Notes: generated from the sequence alone by a model not told the origin. A stretch of DNA of 19,443 nucleotides from JAXHUK01 sp034189725 (GCA_034189725.1 JAXHUK010000054.1:1-19443), one strand, 5' to 3'; shown: positions 6,288 through 14,290, numbered from the stretch's first letter. Made by a program: numbers and translations.

Positions 6288-7274
6288 TTGTTTTACATTC
6301 TCTATGGTGAAGACGATTTCACAGCCAGGGAGGCATTAGCTGAGATCAAAGGAGCATTGGGCGATGAGGTAATGCTCGCTACCAATACCACTGTATTCCA
6401 GGGTGGAACTACTACACCTGAGGAACTGGCTGCTGCCTGTAATACGATACCTTTTCTGGCCGCAAACCGTCTTGTGATTATCGAGGGCTTGCTCGGCCTC
6501 TTCGAACCGCAGGGCAAAGGTAAAACTTCACTGAAGCCCAAGGATTCCGGCTGGTTCGCACTCAAGAAGTGCGTGGAGCAGATGCCGGCGAGCACAGTTC
6601 TGGTAACCTTTGACGGTAAGCTGAAAAAGAGTAATCCATTGCTTGGTCAGCTTGCACCGAAGGCGAATGTGAGGGAGTTCGCTGCTCTGAGGGGGGATCA
6701 GTTGTACAGGTGGATACAGGAAAGGGTAAAAAAATGCGGAGGCGAAGTATCACCACCTGCGGTGAGATTACTCGCTAATCTCGTTGGTAACAACCTCTGG
6801 ATTCTTTCCAGTGAGATCGAAAAACTCTGTCTCTATGCTTTAGGTAGAACGGTGGATGAGAACGATGTTATGTCACTGGTAGTCAATGCACGGGAATTCA
6901 CTGTGTTCGATATGGTAGACGCTCTACTTGAACGCAAGACGGCTACAGCAACTCGTCTTCTTCATCAACTGGAGGACGAGGGGATGGCACCGCCGTACCT
7001 CTTGTTTATGATTACTCGCCAATTTCGTCTGGTGATTCAGGCTAAAGACATGCTCCAGCAAAAATCCAGTACTGAGGAGATCAAGCGTGCGCTGGACATC
7101 AATCATGATTTTGTTTTACGCAAAACTCTGGAGCAGGCACAGAGACATTCTATGCAGCAACTGAAGGTGATCTATACTAACCTGCTGGATACCGATATCG
7201 CGATAAAGACAGGCAAGCTTAAAGGTGATAAAGGAGAGCTTGCTCTCGACCTGTTGATAGGCGAGTTGAGGTAA
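6288..7274 (+). CDS. holA: DNA polymerase III delta subunit (clamp loader)
   Basis: HolA opens the sliding clamp within the clamp-loader complex. The protein begins LFYILYGEDDF, the typical HolA N-terminus, then NTIPFLAANRLVIIEGL (clamp-loader AAA+-like domain without a working Walker A), and the C-terminal collar with MITRQFRLVIQAKDM and LDTDIAIKTGKLKGD. I place the start at TTG 6288 (GGGGG at 6277-6281 upstream), giving 328 residues. The frame stays open upstream to a TTG at 6168 and an ATG at 6180, but those extra 36-40 residues (Cys- and Pro-rich) do not look like HolA. The 239-base gap shared with ychF holds a -10-like TATACT at 6193 and a TTGTGCACAA palindrome at 6168-6177, and nothing else I can name. 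Confidence 0.88.
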   Translation: MFYILYGEDDFTAREALAEIKGALGDEVMLATNTTVFQGGTTTPEELAAACNTIPFLAANRLVIIEGLLGLFEPQGKGKTSLKPKDSGWFALKKCVEQMPASTVLVTFDGKLKKSNPLLGQLAPKANVREFAALRGDQLYRWIQERVKKCGGEVSPPAVRLLANLVGNNLWILSSEIEKLCLYALGRTVDENDVMSLVVNAREFTVFDMVDALLERKTATATRLLHQLEDEGMAPPYLLFMITRQFRLVIQAKDMLQQKSSTEEIKRALDINHDFVLRKTLEQAQRHSMQQLKVIYTNLLDTDIAIKTGKLKGDKGELALDLLIGELR

Positions 7275-7327
7275 GTGCCACTGCTCCATGAAGTTGTCTG
7301 CTTAGTAGAGCATCCTGAAAGCCAGTG

Positions 7328-7347
7328 AAAGTATCTGGTACTTTTTT
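7328..7347 (+). terminator. Weak candidate terminator after holA
   Basis: AAAGTA (7328-7333) pairs with TACTTT (7339-7344) around TCTGG, and the right arm runs into six T's (7342-7347). The stem is short and AT-rich. It would separate holA from the nuo promoter. Confidence 0.35.
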
Positions 7348-7368
7348 AAAAAAACCCAAGATAAAGTA

Positions 7369-7398
7369 TTGCATTGTACCAGTGCCCTATGGTATTAT
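7369..7398 (+). promoter_or_regulatory. Likely promoter of the nuo operon
   Basis: TTGCAT (7369-7374) is followed after 18 bases by TATTAT (7393-7398), the latter one base off consensus. A T6A7 tract (7342-7354) lies at about -63 to -51 relative to the expected start and could act as an UP element. The nuoA start follows about 28 bases after the predicted start site. Confidence 0.45.
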
Positions 7399-7416
7399 TA
7401 TGGGCGGTAAGCTAGC

Positions 7417-7423
7417 AGGAGGG
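7417..7423 (+). promoter_or_regulatory. nuoA ribosome binding site
   Basis: AGGAGGG ends 9 bases before TTG 7433 and fixes that TTG as the start. No in-frame ATG lies nearby. Confidence 0.7.
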
Positions 7424-7432
7424 TAAGAGCAC

Positions 7433-7801
7433 TTGCAGGCAGACTACGGTTTCATAGCGATACTACTCATAGCCTCAATTGGTTTAGGTGCTCTAATCCT
7501 CATCGTAGCGAAGCTACTCTCCCAACGACCCCAGCGCCCCGATCCTGATCATGTAAAGCGCGATACCTATGAGTGCGGTATGCACACTGTGGGTAGCGCG
7601 AGGGTTCAGTTCAACCTTCGCTATTATTTCTACGCTTTACTATTTGTGATCTTCGATATTGAGACTATATTCCTCTATCCATGGGCAGTACACTTTGACC
7701 AGCTCAAGCTTTTTGGGCTGATTGAAATGCTTGTATTCGTTCTTATTTTAGTGGTAGGTCTCGTTTATGCCTGGAGAAAGAAGGTTCTGGAATGGAAGTA
7801 A
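7433..7801 (+). CDS. nuoA: Complex I subunit NuoA (ND3-like)
   Basis: This 122-residue membrane subunit has three predicted transmembrane helices (about 5-28, 65-85, 95-115). The loop motif YECGM (46-50, Cys48) and the second-helix motif FDIETIFLYPWAV with Asp75 and Glu77 are hallmarks of NuoA/ND3. The loop lies near the quinone chamber and the helix lies beside NuoJ/K/H. It starts with TTG, supported by AGGAGGG upstream, and it is the first gene of the operon. Its stop overlaps the nuoB start by 10 bases, so the two are translationally coupled. Confidence 0.97.
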   Translation: MQADYGFIAILLIASIGLGALILIVAKLLSQRPQRPDPDHVKRDTYECGMHTVGSARVQFNLRYYFYALLFVIFDIETIFLYPWAVHFDQLKLFGLIEMLVFVLILVVGLVYAWRKKVLEWK

Positions 7802-8400
7802 GCGGCGAACAGTTCATGCTATCGGTCTATTCCCCGACGGAGCTTGATCGTGAGGAGGGGCAGCGGGTTGAGTATATGCGGCATGAGTATCTGGAGCCGG
7901 TATCCGATCCCGATCTCTGGTTGGAGGAAGATATCCAGCGTAATCTGCTGGTTACTACCCTTGACTCTTTGATCAACTGGGGCCGTAAGTGGTCATGTTG
8001 GCCGGCGAATTTTGGACTTGCCTGCTGTGCATTCGAGATGATTGCCTCAGCCGCCTTGAGATTCGATATCTCTCGTTTCGGTATGGAGATATTTCGAGCA
8101 TCACCTCGGCAGGCTGACCTTCTTATTGTATCGGGAACGGTAACCTGGAAAATGGCACCAGCGGTTAAGATGGTCTATGATCAGATGGCAGAGCCGAAAT
8201 GGGTAGTAGCGATGGGCTCCTGTTCCATTAGCGGTGGGCCTTTTGCTGATTCATACAGCGTGGTTCCCGGTGTTAACCGTATTATCCCCGTTGATGTGTA
8301 TGTTCCTGGTTGTCCCCCTCGTCCTGAGTCGCTTTATACGGGGTTATTCCGATTGCATGAAAAGATAAAGAAGGACAGCATCCTTCGCACAGTGGAATAG
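7792..8400 (+). CDS. nuoB: Complex I subunit NuoB (N2 cluster, PSST-like)
   Basis: The 202-residue hydrophilic subunit carries the terminal [4Fe-4S] cluster N2, the direct electron donor to quinone. All four ligands are present: the tandem Cys78-Cys79 (FGLACCAFEM), Cys144 (MGSCSISGG) and Cys174 (VPGCPPRPES). The first ~45 residues form an acidic, poorly conserved extension, and the core starts near EDIQRNLLVTTLDSLINWGRK. The ATG at 7792 overlaps the end of nuoA by 10 bases and has GGAGAAAGAAGG within nuoA as ribosome binding site. An in-frame ATG at 7819-7821 is an alternative. A 47-base gap with a good Shine-Dalgarno sequence leads to nuoC. Confidence 0.97.
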   Translation: MEVSGEQFMLSVYSPTELDREEGQRVEYMRHEYLEPVSDPDLWLEEDIQRNLLVTTLDSLINWGRKWSCWPANFGLACCAFEMIASAALRFDISRFGMEIFRASPRQADLLIVSGTVTWKMAPAVKMVYDQMAEPKWVVAMGSCSISGGPFADSYSVVPGVNRIIPVDVYVPGCPPRPESLYTGLFRLHEKIKKDSILRTVE

Positions 8401-8447
8401 GTTGCCACAACTATAAGGTCGTAAAGCAGGAGAAGGTAAATAGTAGT

Positions 8448-8888
8448 ATGATTAAGGCGTTGCAAGGGAAGGAAATCGCGGAAAAGATAGCCGATCAGTT
8501 CCCTCAAGCAGTAATCGAATCCGAAAAAGACATTGTTCTGGTAAAAAGTGAATTTGTTGCCGATGTTTGCCGTTTCTTAAAGCAAACCCCGGGGCTTGAT
8601 TTTAATTTCCTCGTTGATCTCGCCGGCGTTGACTACCTCGATTATATCGAGGTAGTTTATCATTTACTCTCGCTGGAACATAGCCACAGCATTGTTCTCA
8701 AAACCAGGTGCTATGACCGGGAGAAACCTGTGGTACCTTCTGTGACACCGATATGGCAGGGCGCTGACTTTCAGGAAAGAGAGATATTTGATCTCTTGGG
8801 TGTCCGCTTTGAAGGTCATTATAATATGAGGCGTATATTTCTCTGGGAGGGATTTGAAGGGTATCCGTTGCGAAGGGATTTTCTCTAA
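8448..8888 (+). CDS. nuoC: Complex I subunit NuoC (30 kDa-like), unfused
   Basis: A 146-residue peripheral subunit that packs on NuoD and NuoI in the quinone-reducing arm. The family block lies at about 108-145: FQEREIFDLLGVRFEGHYNM, then RRIF, WEGFEGYPLRRDF. It is a separate gene and not fused to nuoD as in E. coli. GGAGAAGG (about 8430-8437) precedes the ATG. It is short for the family but complete, ending right after the RRDF motif. The next gene is not nuoD, as expected, but a radical-SAM gene 54 bases downstream. Confidence 0.95.
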   Translation: MIKALQGKEIAEKIADQFPQAVIESEKDIVLVKSEFVADVCRFLKQTPGLDFNFLVDLAGVDYLDYIEVVYHLLSLEHSHSIVLKTRCYDREKPVVPSVTPIWQGADFQEREIFDLLGVRFEGHYNMRRIFLWEGFEGYPLRRDFL

Positions 8889-8942
8889 GGCGGTGCCCGG
8901 TTCCATCAGGGACGGTATATAAAAAGAATAGATATAGAAGAT

Positions 8943-10670
8943 ATGGCCAGAGCAGATTTAATATTATTACATGCACCCAGTAATTACGATTTCAGAGAAC
9001 GGACGATAATGTACGGGCCGATAAGCGATGTGATCCCGTCATCACCTGTTTTTGAGATGTACCCTATTGGGCTGGTGAGCATCGGGGCTCATCTGGAAAG
9101 AAATGGTGTGCATACCAGAATCATTAACATCGCCAACCGTATGTTAAAGAATCGTGAGTTCGATGTTGAGCGGTGTATAAAGAAACTATCTGCGAGCGCT
9201 TTTGGCATCGATTTACACTGGTTGCCGCATGCTCACGGAAGTTTAGAGCTGGCCAGAATAGTCAAGAGGCTACACCCTGAGATTCCGGTTATTATGGGTG
9301 GATTATCATCCAGCTATTTTCACCGTGAGTTGATAATGTATCCCCAGGTTGACTTTATTGTTCGTGGCGATTCTACAGAGGCCTCGATGCTGCAGTTGAT
9401 GAAATGCATCAAAGCGGGGGAACCCGTTGATGCTATTCCCAATGTAAGTTGGAAAGATGAGAAAGGGATTGCTCATCATAATCCCCTGGTCTCAGTTCCT
9501 GCAAACCTCGATGGGATGCCTCTGGGTTATGATTATCCTGTTAAATCGGTGCTGAAATATCGTGACCTGGCCGGGATCACTCCCTTTGGGAGTTGGATGA
9601 AATACCCGATAACGTGCGTTGTCACATGCAGAGGTTGTAGTTATGATTGTGCTACGTGCGGTGGTTCGAGATACGCCTACAAGAACAGCTATGGCAGGGA
9701 ATCAGTAGCTTACAGAAGTCCTAGATACATAGTTCAGGACATTAAGAGTATACAGCGTTATCTCGATGGACCGGTGTTTGTCATCGGGGATATTCGGCAG
9801 CAGAGCGAGGACTATGCTGATGAATTCTTGCATCTGATGAGCAAAGAGAGAATAAAAAGCCCCATTGTTTTGGAGCTTTTCAAACCTGCGGGGAATGATT
9901 TCTTCAGGGAAGTGAACAAATCCATACCTAACTATAATATTCAGTGGTCGCCAGATTCAACGGACGAGGAAGTGCGCCGTGCATTTGGTAAGGGATACAG
10001 TAATGCTGAGATAGAGAGCACGATTCAAAGCGCTCTGGAAAATGGTTGCGAGAGGTTTGATTTGTTCTTCATGACAGGTCTTCCCAAGCAAACATTTAGT
10101 TCTGTGATGGACAATATTGTATTTCTGAAAGAGTTGCTGGAACGTTATGGACACCAGCAAAAGCTGTTTCCTTTCATATCGCCGTTAGCTCCTTTTGTTG
10201 ATCCCGGGAGCAAGGTATTCGAGAATCCCGAAGAGAACGGGTATCGATTGTTCTATCATACGTTAGAGGAGCATCGTCAGGCGCTGGCGAGTCCCAGTTG
10301 GAAGTATATGTTGAACTATGAAACGGAGTGGATGAGCAGGGATGAGATCGTGATGAGCACGTATGAGTCCGCACTGGCGTTCAATCAACTGAAGGTAGAT
10401 CATGGCCTGATTACGTCGAGGGTGGCTGCCGGTGTGGAAGATCGAGCTAGGGGTTCGATAAAGATGGTGCAAGAGATCGATCGAGTGGTAGCGAAGTATG
10501 GTTTTGCTAGCGAGAAGATAGTAGCGCTGAAGCAGGATGTTGATAAATTGAGTACATCATCGATATGTGAGAAGGATGAGTTGCGCTGGCCTGCGAAATC
10601 GTTCGTGCGTAACGCTCCGAGGATACTACGGGCTTTTGCCACGGGAAGAGAGCTTAACTATGGAGCTTAA
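8943..10670 (+). CDS. B12-binding/radical SAM protein inside the nuo operon
   Basis: This 575-residue protein has an N-terminal cobalamin-binding-like Rossmann domain (about 5-160; MYPIGLVSIGAHLERNGV, FGIDLHWLPHAHG, PVIMGGLSSSYFHREL, DFIVRGDSTE). It is followed by a radical-SAM barrel (about 220-450) and a C-terminal region of ~120 residues. The cluster motif is CSYDC..C with C232, C236 and C239, and two extra cysteines, C225 and C229, lie just before it. There is no DxHxxG cobalamin motif at the usual place, as in many B12 radical-SAM enzymes. It resembles from memory the Ta0216 family (TIGR04190), which has no known function. B12 radical-SAM enzymes often methylate unreactive carbons. It lies between nuoC and nuoD, and its stop overlaps the nuoD start by 11 bases, so translation is probably coupled. 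The ATG has a weak AGAAG upstream, preceded by TATATAAAAAG, which could be an internal -10. Confidence 0.88.
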   Translation: MARADLILLHAPSNYDFRERTIMYGPISDVIPSSPVFEMYPIGLVSIGAHLERNGVHTRIINIANRMLKNREFDVERCIKKLSASAFGIDLHWLPHAHGSLELARIVKRLHPEIPVIMGGLSSSYFHRELIMYPQVDFIVRGDSTEASMLQLMKCIKAGEPVDAIPNVSWKDEKGIAHHNPLVSVPANLDGMPLGYDYPVKSVLKYRDLAGITPFGSWMKYPITCVVTCRGCSYDCATCGGSRYAYKNSYGRESVAYRSPRYIVQDIKSIQRYLDGPVFVIGDIRQQSEDYADEFLHLMSKERIKSPIVLELFKPAGNDFFREVNKSIPNYNIQWSPDSTDEEVRRAFGKGYSNAEIESTIQSALENGCERFDLFFMTGLPKQTFSSVMDNIVFLKELLERYGHQQKLFPFISPLAPFVDPGSKVFENPEENGYRLFYHTLEEHRQALASPSWKYMLNYETEWMSRDEIVMSTYESALAFNQLKVDHGLITSRVAAGVEDRARGSIKMVQEIDRVVAKYGFASEKIVALKQDVDKLSTSSICEKDELRWPAKSFVRNAPRILRAFATGRELNYGA

Positions 10671-11763
10671 AACCCAACCATTCATGTTAAATTTCGGACC
10701 TTCACATCCGTCAACTCACGGTGTTTTTCGCATGAGAACTGTCCTGGACGGTGAGGTTGTGGTCGATATGGAGCCGATGTTTGGCTATCTTCATAGAGGT
10801 ATAGAGAAGCTGGCCGAAGGGCGCACGTATACCCAGAACATACCGTTCACCGACCGAATGGATTACCTGGGCTCAATGGCGGAAAACTGGGGTTATGTAA
10901 TCAGCGTGGAGAAACTGGCGGGGATTGAGGTTCCTGAGAGGGCGGAGTATCTCAGGGTCATCATGGGAGAGTTGATGCGCATATCGAGCCACCTTATGGC
11001 TGTTGGTTTTCTCACCAATGACCTGGGTGCGATGATGACGCCATTGCTCTATATGTTCAGGGAACGAGAGAAGATACTCGACTTTTTCGACATGGTTTGT
11101 GGGCAAAGGTTGACCTATAACTATATGCGTATCGGTGGCGTTAGCCAGGATATCCCCCCGGAATTTTTGCCGGCGGTGAAGAAGTTTGTCAGAGAGATGC
11201 CGAAATTCATTGATGAGTATGATCAATTGCTGGCCAAGAACGAAATTGTATTAGCGCGCACAATAGGCGTTGGTGTTTTACCTAAAGAGCAGGCGATAAA
11301 TAGCTCGGCAACCGGCCCGGTACTGAGGGCGAGCGGTGTGGAATGGGACATCCGTAAGGCGGATTCGTATTCGGTCTACGATCGCTTCGATTTCGATATA
11401 CCAACTGGTACAGCTGGTGATGTCTACGATCGCTACCGTGTCAGGGTTGAGGAGATGAGGCAGAGTGTCCGAATTCTGGAACAGGCGCTGGATCAGTTGC
11501 CATCTGGTGACTATTGCGCCAAAGTGCCCACATTATTTAGGCCGCCAAAGGGCGAAGCGTATGGGCATATTGAGGCTCCAAAGGGTGAGTTCGGGTTTTA
11601 TCTGGTAAGCGATGGATCGATTGCACCATATCGCTACCGGGTGCGCCCACCGGCGCTGATAAACCTCACCGCATTACGTGATATGTGTGTTGGGTGGAAG
11701 GTATCAGACCTTATCGTTATTTTCGGCAGCATTGATATTTGTCTGGGAGAGGTTGATAGATAA
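10660..11763 (+). CDS. nuoD: Complex I subunit NuoD (49 kDa-like)
   Basis: A 367-residue subunit that forms the quinone-binding pocket together with NuoB and NuoH. Near the N-terminus NFGPSHPSTHG (11-21, His16 and His20) is the conserved quinone-site loop. HRGIEKLAEGRTY (45-57) and DRMDYL (Tyr69) follow. The tail GSIDICLGEVDR corresponds to the usual C-terminus, without the nickel-binding cysteines of hydrogenase large subunits. I start it at ATG 10660, preceded by GGGAAGAGAG, because the protein from there begins MELKTQPFMLNFGPSHPSTH as relatives do. An open frame continues back to 10567 inside the radical-SAM gene but encodes nothing conserved. Its start overlaps that gene by 11 bases, and its stop overlaps nuoH by one base (TAATG). 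Confidence 0.97.
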   Translation: MELKTQPFMLNFGPSHPSTHGVFRMRTVLDGEVVVDMEPMFGYLHRGIEKLAEGRTYTQNIPFTDRMDYLGSMAENWGYVISVEKLAGIEVPERAEYLRVIMGELMRISSHLMAVGFLTNDLGAMMTPLLYMFREREKILDFFDMVCGQRLTYNYMRIGGVSQDIPPEFLPAVKKFVREMPKFIDEYDQLLAKNEIVLARTIGVGVLPKEQAINSSATGPVLRASGVEWDIRKADSYSVYDRFDFDIPTGTAGDVYDRYRVRVEEMRQSVRILEQALDQLPSGDYCAKVPTLFRPPKGEAYGHIEAPKGEFGFYLVSDGSIAPYRYRVRPPALINLTALRDMCVGWKVSDLIVIFGSIDICLGEVDR

Positions 11764-12998
11764 TGAGTGTATGGCGCTATATCGTTGATCTTTTCTCCAA
11801 TGTGCGTTTAGATTTCAATGAATGGCTGGTGGGCTATAACCTGCCCAGTTCGTTAGTGGTATTTCTCGATGCACTCATCGGCGTGACGCTGGTTATAGCG
11901 GTTGCATTCACGCTAACGCTTGCATTTATCTGGATGGAGCGGCGGTTTATTGCCAGATTTCAGCTTCGACCGGGGCCTAATCGTTGTGGACCCTATGGAT
12001 TGATACAGCCAGTAGCTGATGCTGTGAAGATCCTGCTCAAGGAGCTTATCAGTCCTGAGAAGGGTCAAACCCTGATACACTGGGTTGCTCCAGCGATAGT
12101 ATTGTTCTCTGCATTAATGCTCTTCGCGGTCATTCCTATTGGTGCGGGGGCAAGTGATGGTATTGCAGTAGCAGGGGCGCTCGCTGACCTGGATATCGGG
12201 ATTCTCTATATCGTTGCCATAGGCTCGGTGGGGGTTGTGGGTATATTCATGGCAGGCTGGGCATCGAATAATAAATATTCGTTGATCGGTTGTATGAGGG
12301 CGGTAGCACAGTTGGTAAGCTATGAAGTGCCCATGGTGATCTCGGTTGTTGGAATAATCCTGATCGTAGGCTCGCTGAAGATGGGGGATATCGTCGGAGA
12401 GCAGTCGATTCCCTTTATACTATTGCAGCCTATGGGGTTCCTGATTTACTTCCTCGGTTCCGTTGCAGAGCTTAATAGAGCTCCATTTGATCAAATAGAG
12501 GCGGAGTCGGAATTAACGACAGGCTATTTTACCGAATATTCAGGAATGAAGTTTGGCACATTCTTCCTGGCTGAGTATATCAATGCAATGGCTGTATCAG
12601 CCATAGTAACGACGCTGTTTCTCAGCGGATGGAAAGGGCCATTTCTCCCAGTGTGGTTATGGTTCGTAATCAAGGTGTTTGCAGTGTTCATGCTTATTCT
12701 GTGGATGCGTGCCACTTTGATTCGTGTTCGGATTGACCAGACCATGGCGTTTTCGTGGAAGTTCTTGCTTCCAATGGCGCTCATCAATGTCTTTGTCACC
12801 GCTGCCGAGGTCTTGATCTGGCATACGTGGATGCCGGGATGGAGCAGTTTCCCCTGGCCGTTCATATTCGTGAATTTCGCTGTAGCAGCGGTGCTGATAA
12901 TAGGATGGGCAAAGCTATTCTTCAATGTAGGAGGAGGCAGGGTTGACGTTCGAGAGGTTCGGGCTCGGTATAGCCAAAGGATTGGCGCTGACATTTAA
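11763..12998 (+). CDS. nuoH: Complex I subunit NuoH (ND1-like)
   Basis: The membrane subunit links the hydrophilic arm to the proton-pumping arm and forms the entry to the quinone chamber. At 411 residues it is longer than the usual ~330. It has an N-terminal lead (about 1-30), about eight predicted transmembrane helices, and a ~30-residue C-terminal tail. Conserved stretches are MERRFIARFQLRPGPNRCGP (about 58-77), VAELNRAPFDQIEAESELTT (Glu236 region) and FAVFMLILWMRATLIRVRIDQ. The ATG at 11763 shares one base with the nuoD stop. Its last 56 bases overlap nuoI in another frame. Confidence 0.96.
   Translation: MSVWRYIVDLFSNVRLDFNEWLVGYNLPSSLVVFLDALIGVTLVIAVAFTLTLAFIWMERRFIARFQLRPGPNRCGPYGLIQPVADAVKILLKELISPEKGQTLIHWVAPAIVLFSALMLFAVIPIGAGASDGIAVAGALADLDIGILYIVAIGSVGVVGIFMAGWASNNKYSLIGCMRAVAQLVSYEVPMVISVVGIILIVGSLKMGDIVGEQSIPFILLQPMGFLIYFLGSVAELNRAPFDQIEAESELTTGYFTEYSGMKFGTFFLAEYINAMAVSAIVTTLFLSGWKGPFLPVWLWFVIKVFAVFMLILWMRATLIRVRIDQTMAFSWKFLLPMALINVFVTAAEVLIWHTWMPGWSSFPWPFIFVNFAVAAVLIIGWAKLFFNVGGGRVDVREVRARYSQRIGADI
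12930..12937 (+). promoter_or_regulatory. nuoI ribosome binding site within nuoH
   Basis: GGAGGAGG, encoding part of the NuoH C-terminus, lies 5 bases before TTG 12943. It decides the start of nuoI, because the next in-frame ATG would remove the conserved KHLFRPIITTQYPD segment. Confidence 0.75.
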
Positions 12999-13452
12999 GC
13001 ATCTCTTCCGGCCAATAATTACAACACAGTATCCGGATATGAGGCTTGAGGTCTCACGTCGAATTCGAGGACAGCAATTCTTCTGGAAAGAAGACCTGTG
13101 TACTGGATGTGCAACCTGTGCAAAGAACTGTCCCAACGGGATCATACAAATTGAGACCTCTAAGGTGGATGGCAGTAATCAGTTGGTTGTGGACAAGATA
13201 GTATTTGATACTGGTAGATGTATGTTCTGTGGATTATGTGTTGAGGTTTGTCCCTATAATGCGCTGTTTATGGGGCGTAGCTATGAACAGGCGAGGTACA
13301 GCCGAAGGCAGCTCTGGGCTGATAAAGAGGTGCTCACAGCACCGGATGTTCAAGCCAGCGCCTATGCTCATCCGGAGATCGCTGAGCAGATACCGAAACA
13401 GACCTTGCTTGTCTATGCTCAGATAACACAAGGAATGGAAGCAAAAGAATGA
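12943..13452 (+). CDS. nuoI: Complex I subunit NuoI (two [4Fe-4S] clusters)
   Basis: The 169-residue ferredoxin-like subunit carries clusters N6a and N6b, which pass electrons to N2 in NuoB. Both CxxCxxCxxxCP motifs are complete: C53, C56, C59, C63 (CTGCATCAKNCP) and C93, C96, C99, C103 (CMFCGLCVEVCP). The N-terminus has a membrane-associated helix, GLGIAKGLALTFKHLF. In this operon without NuoEFG it is the most exposed electron-entry subunit, so it is a candidate docking point for an external donor (inference). It starts with TTG inside nuoH, and its TGA stop overlaps the nuoJ ATG (ATGA). Confidence 0.96.
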   Translation: MTFERFGLGIAKGLALTFKHLFRPIITTQYPDMRLEVSRRIRGQQFFWKEDLCTGCATCAKNCPNGIIQIETSKVDGSNQLVVDKIVFDTGRCMFCGLCVEVCPYNALFMGRSYEQARYSRRQLWADKEVLTAPDVQASAYAHPEIAEQIPKQTLLVYAQITQGMEAKE

Positions 13453-13970
13453 TAACTGAGATAGCTTTTTGGGTCATAGCTGTTTTGCTGATCGGTTCTG
13501 CGTTAGCAGTGGTCTTGTTGAAGGATATCTTCAAAGCTGCTCTCTTTTTAATACTGTGTTTCTTCACAGTCGCGGCCTTGTATATCACGCTTAATGCGGA
13601 TTTTCTGGCTGCCGTACAAGTCCTGGTTTATATCGGTGCCATTGGAATATTACTCATGTTTGCTATAATGCTGACGCGTGAATTAAGTAGGGGCAGTCCG
13701 TTTAATAAGCTTAGTTTGCCAGCGCTTGTTGTTGCCGGACTCGTACTGGTGATGATAGTAGTGATTGTTGTCAGTACGGATTGGGGTAGCTTGCAGGTAG
13801 CATCTCAGGGAGTTCAAATGGCAATTGATGAGCCTACAACCGGCTATATAGCAGAAGCGTTGTTCGATAAAAACAATGGGTTTGTGCTTCCGTTTGAGAT
13901 AGCATCTGTGCTCCTGTTAGCGGCGTTGATAGGGGCGATAGTGCTGGTACGGGGTAAGGAGAAAGAATAA
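13449..13970 (+). CDS. nuoJ: Complex I subunit NuoJ (ND6-like)
   Basis: A 173-residue membrane subunit with about five predicted helices. The third-helix segment VQVLVYIGAIGILLMFAIML (about 57-76) is the conserved piece bearing the bulge that changes conformation during catalysis. The C-terminal FEIASVLLLAALIGAIVL helix is also typical. The ATG overlaps the nuoI stop by four bases, giving reinitiation-type coupling. Two bases separate its stop from nuoK. Confidence 0.94.
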   Translation: MITEIAFWVIAVLLIGSALAVVLLKDIFKAALFLILCFFTVAALYITLNADFLAAVQVLVYIGAIGILLMFAIMLTRELSRGSPFNKLSLPALVVAGLVLVMIVVIVVSTDWGSLQVASQGVQMAIDEPTTGYIAEALFDKNNGFVLPFEIASVLLLAALIGAIVLVRGKEKE

Positions 13971-13972
13971 CA

Positions 13973-14290
13973 ATGCATCTTGGAATTGAGCACTATCTTA
14001 TTCTGTCGGCGGTTATGTTCTGTATAGGATTGTATGGTGCATTGGCGAAGAGAAATGCGATTGTGATCTTAATGTGCATTGAAATTATGCTCAACGCAGT
14101 GAATATCGCGATGATCGCGTTCTCGAGATATGTTGTGCCTGATATGGTATTGCTCACAGGACATGTTTTCGCTGTGTTCGTTATGGCAGTTGCTGCAGCA
14201 GAAGCGGCGGTGGGGCTGGCGATAATAATTAATATCTATCGCAGTCGACAGAGCGTTGATGTTGAGCAAGTAGACATGCTGAAGTGGTAG
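13973..14290 (+). CDS. nuoK: Complex I subunit NuoK (ND4L-like)
   Basis: A 105-residue, three-helix membrane subunit. The conserved acidic residues of the proton path are present: Glu37 in CIEIMLNAVN and Glu77 in AAAEAAVGLAI. LNAVNIAMIAFSR and TGHVFAVFVMAVAAAEAAVG are the family signatures. The ATG is preceded by AAGGAG. Next in the operon is not nuoL but a 62-codon gene after 32 bases. Confidence 0.96.
   Translation: MHLGIEHYLILSAVMFCIGLYGALAKRNAIVILMCIEIMLNAVNIAMIAFSRYVVPDMVLLTGHVFAVFVMAVAAAEAAVGLAIIINIYRSRQSVDVEQVDMLKW

Noticed and set aside
8898..8923. Hairpin plus TATATAAAAAG between nuoC and the radical-SAM gene as attenuator or internal promoter
   Set aside because: The stem is 5 bp with a G-U pair, there is no T-run, and no -35 matches at the right distance.
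10567..10659. An N-terminal extension of NuoD by 31 codons
   Set aside because: It runs inside the radical-SAM gene and encodes nothing conserved, while ATG 10660 has a ribosome binding site and gives the typical NuoD N-terminus.
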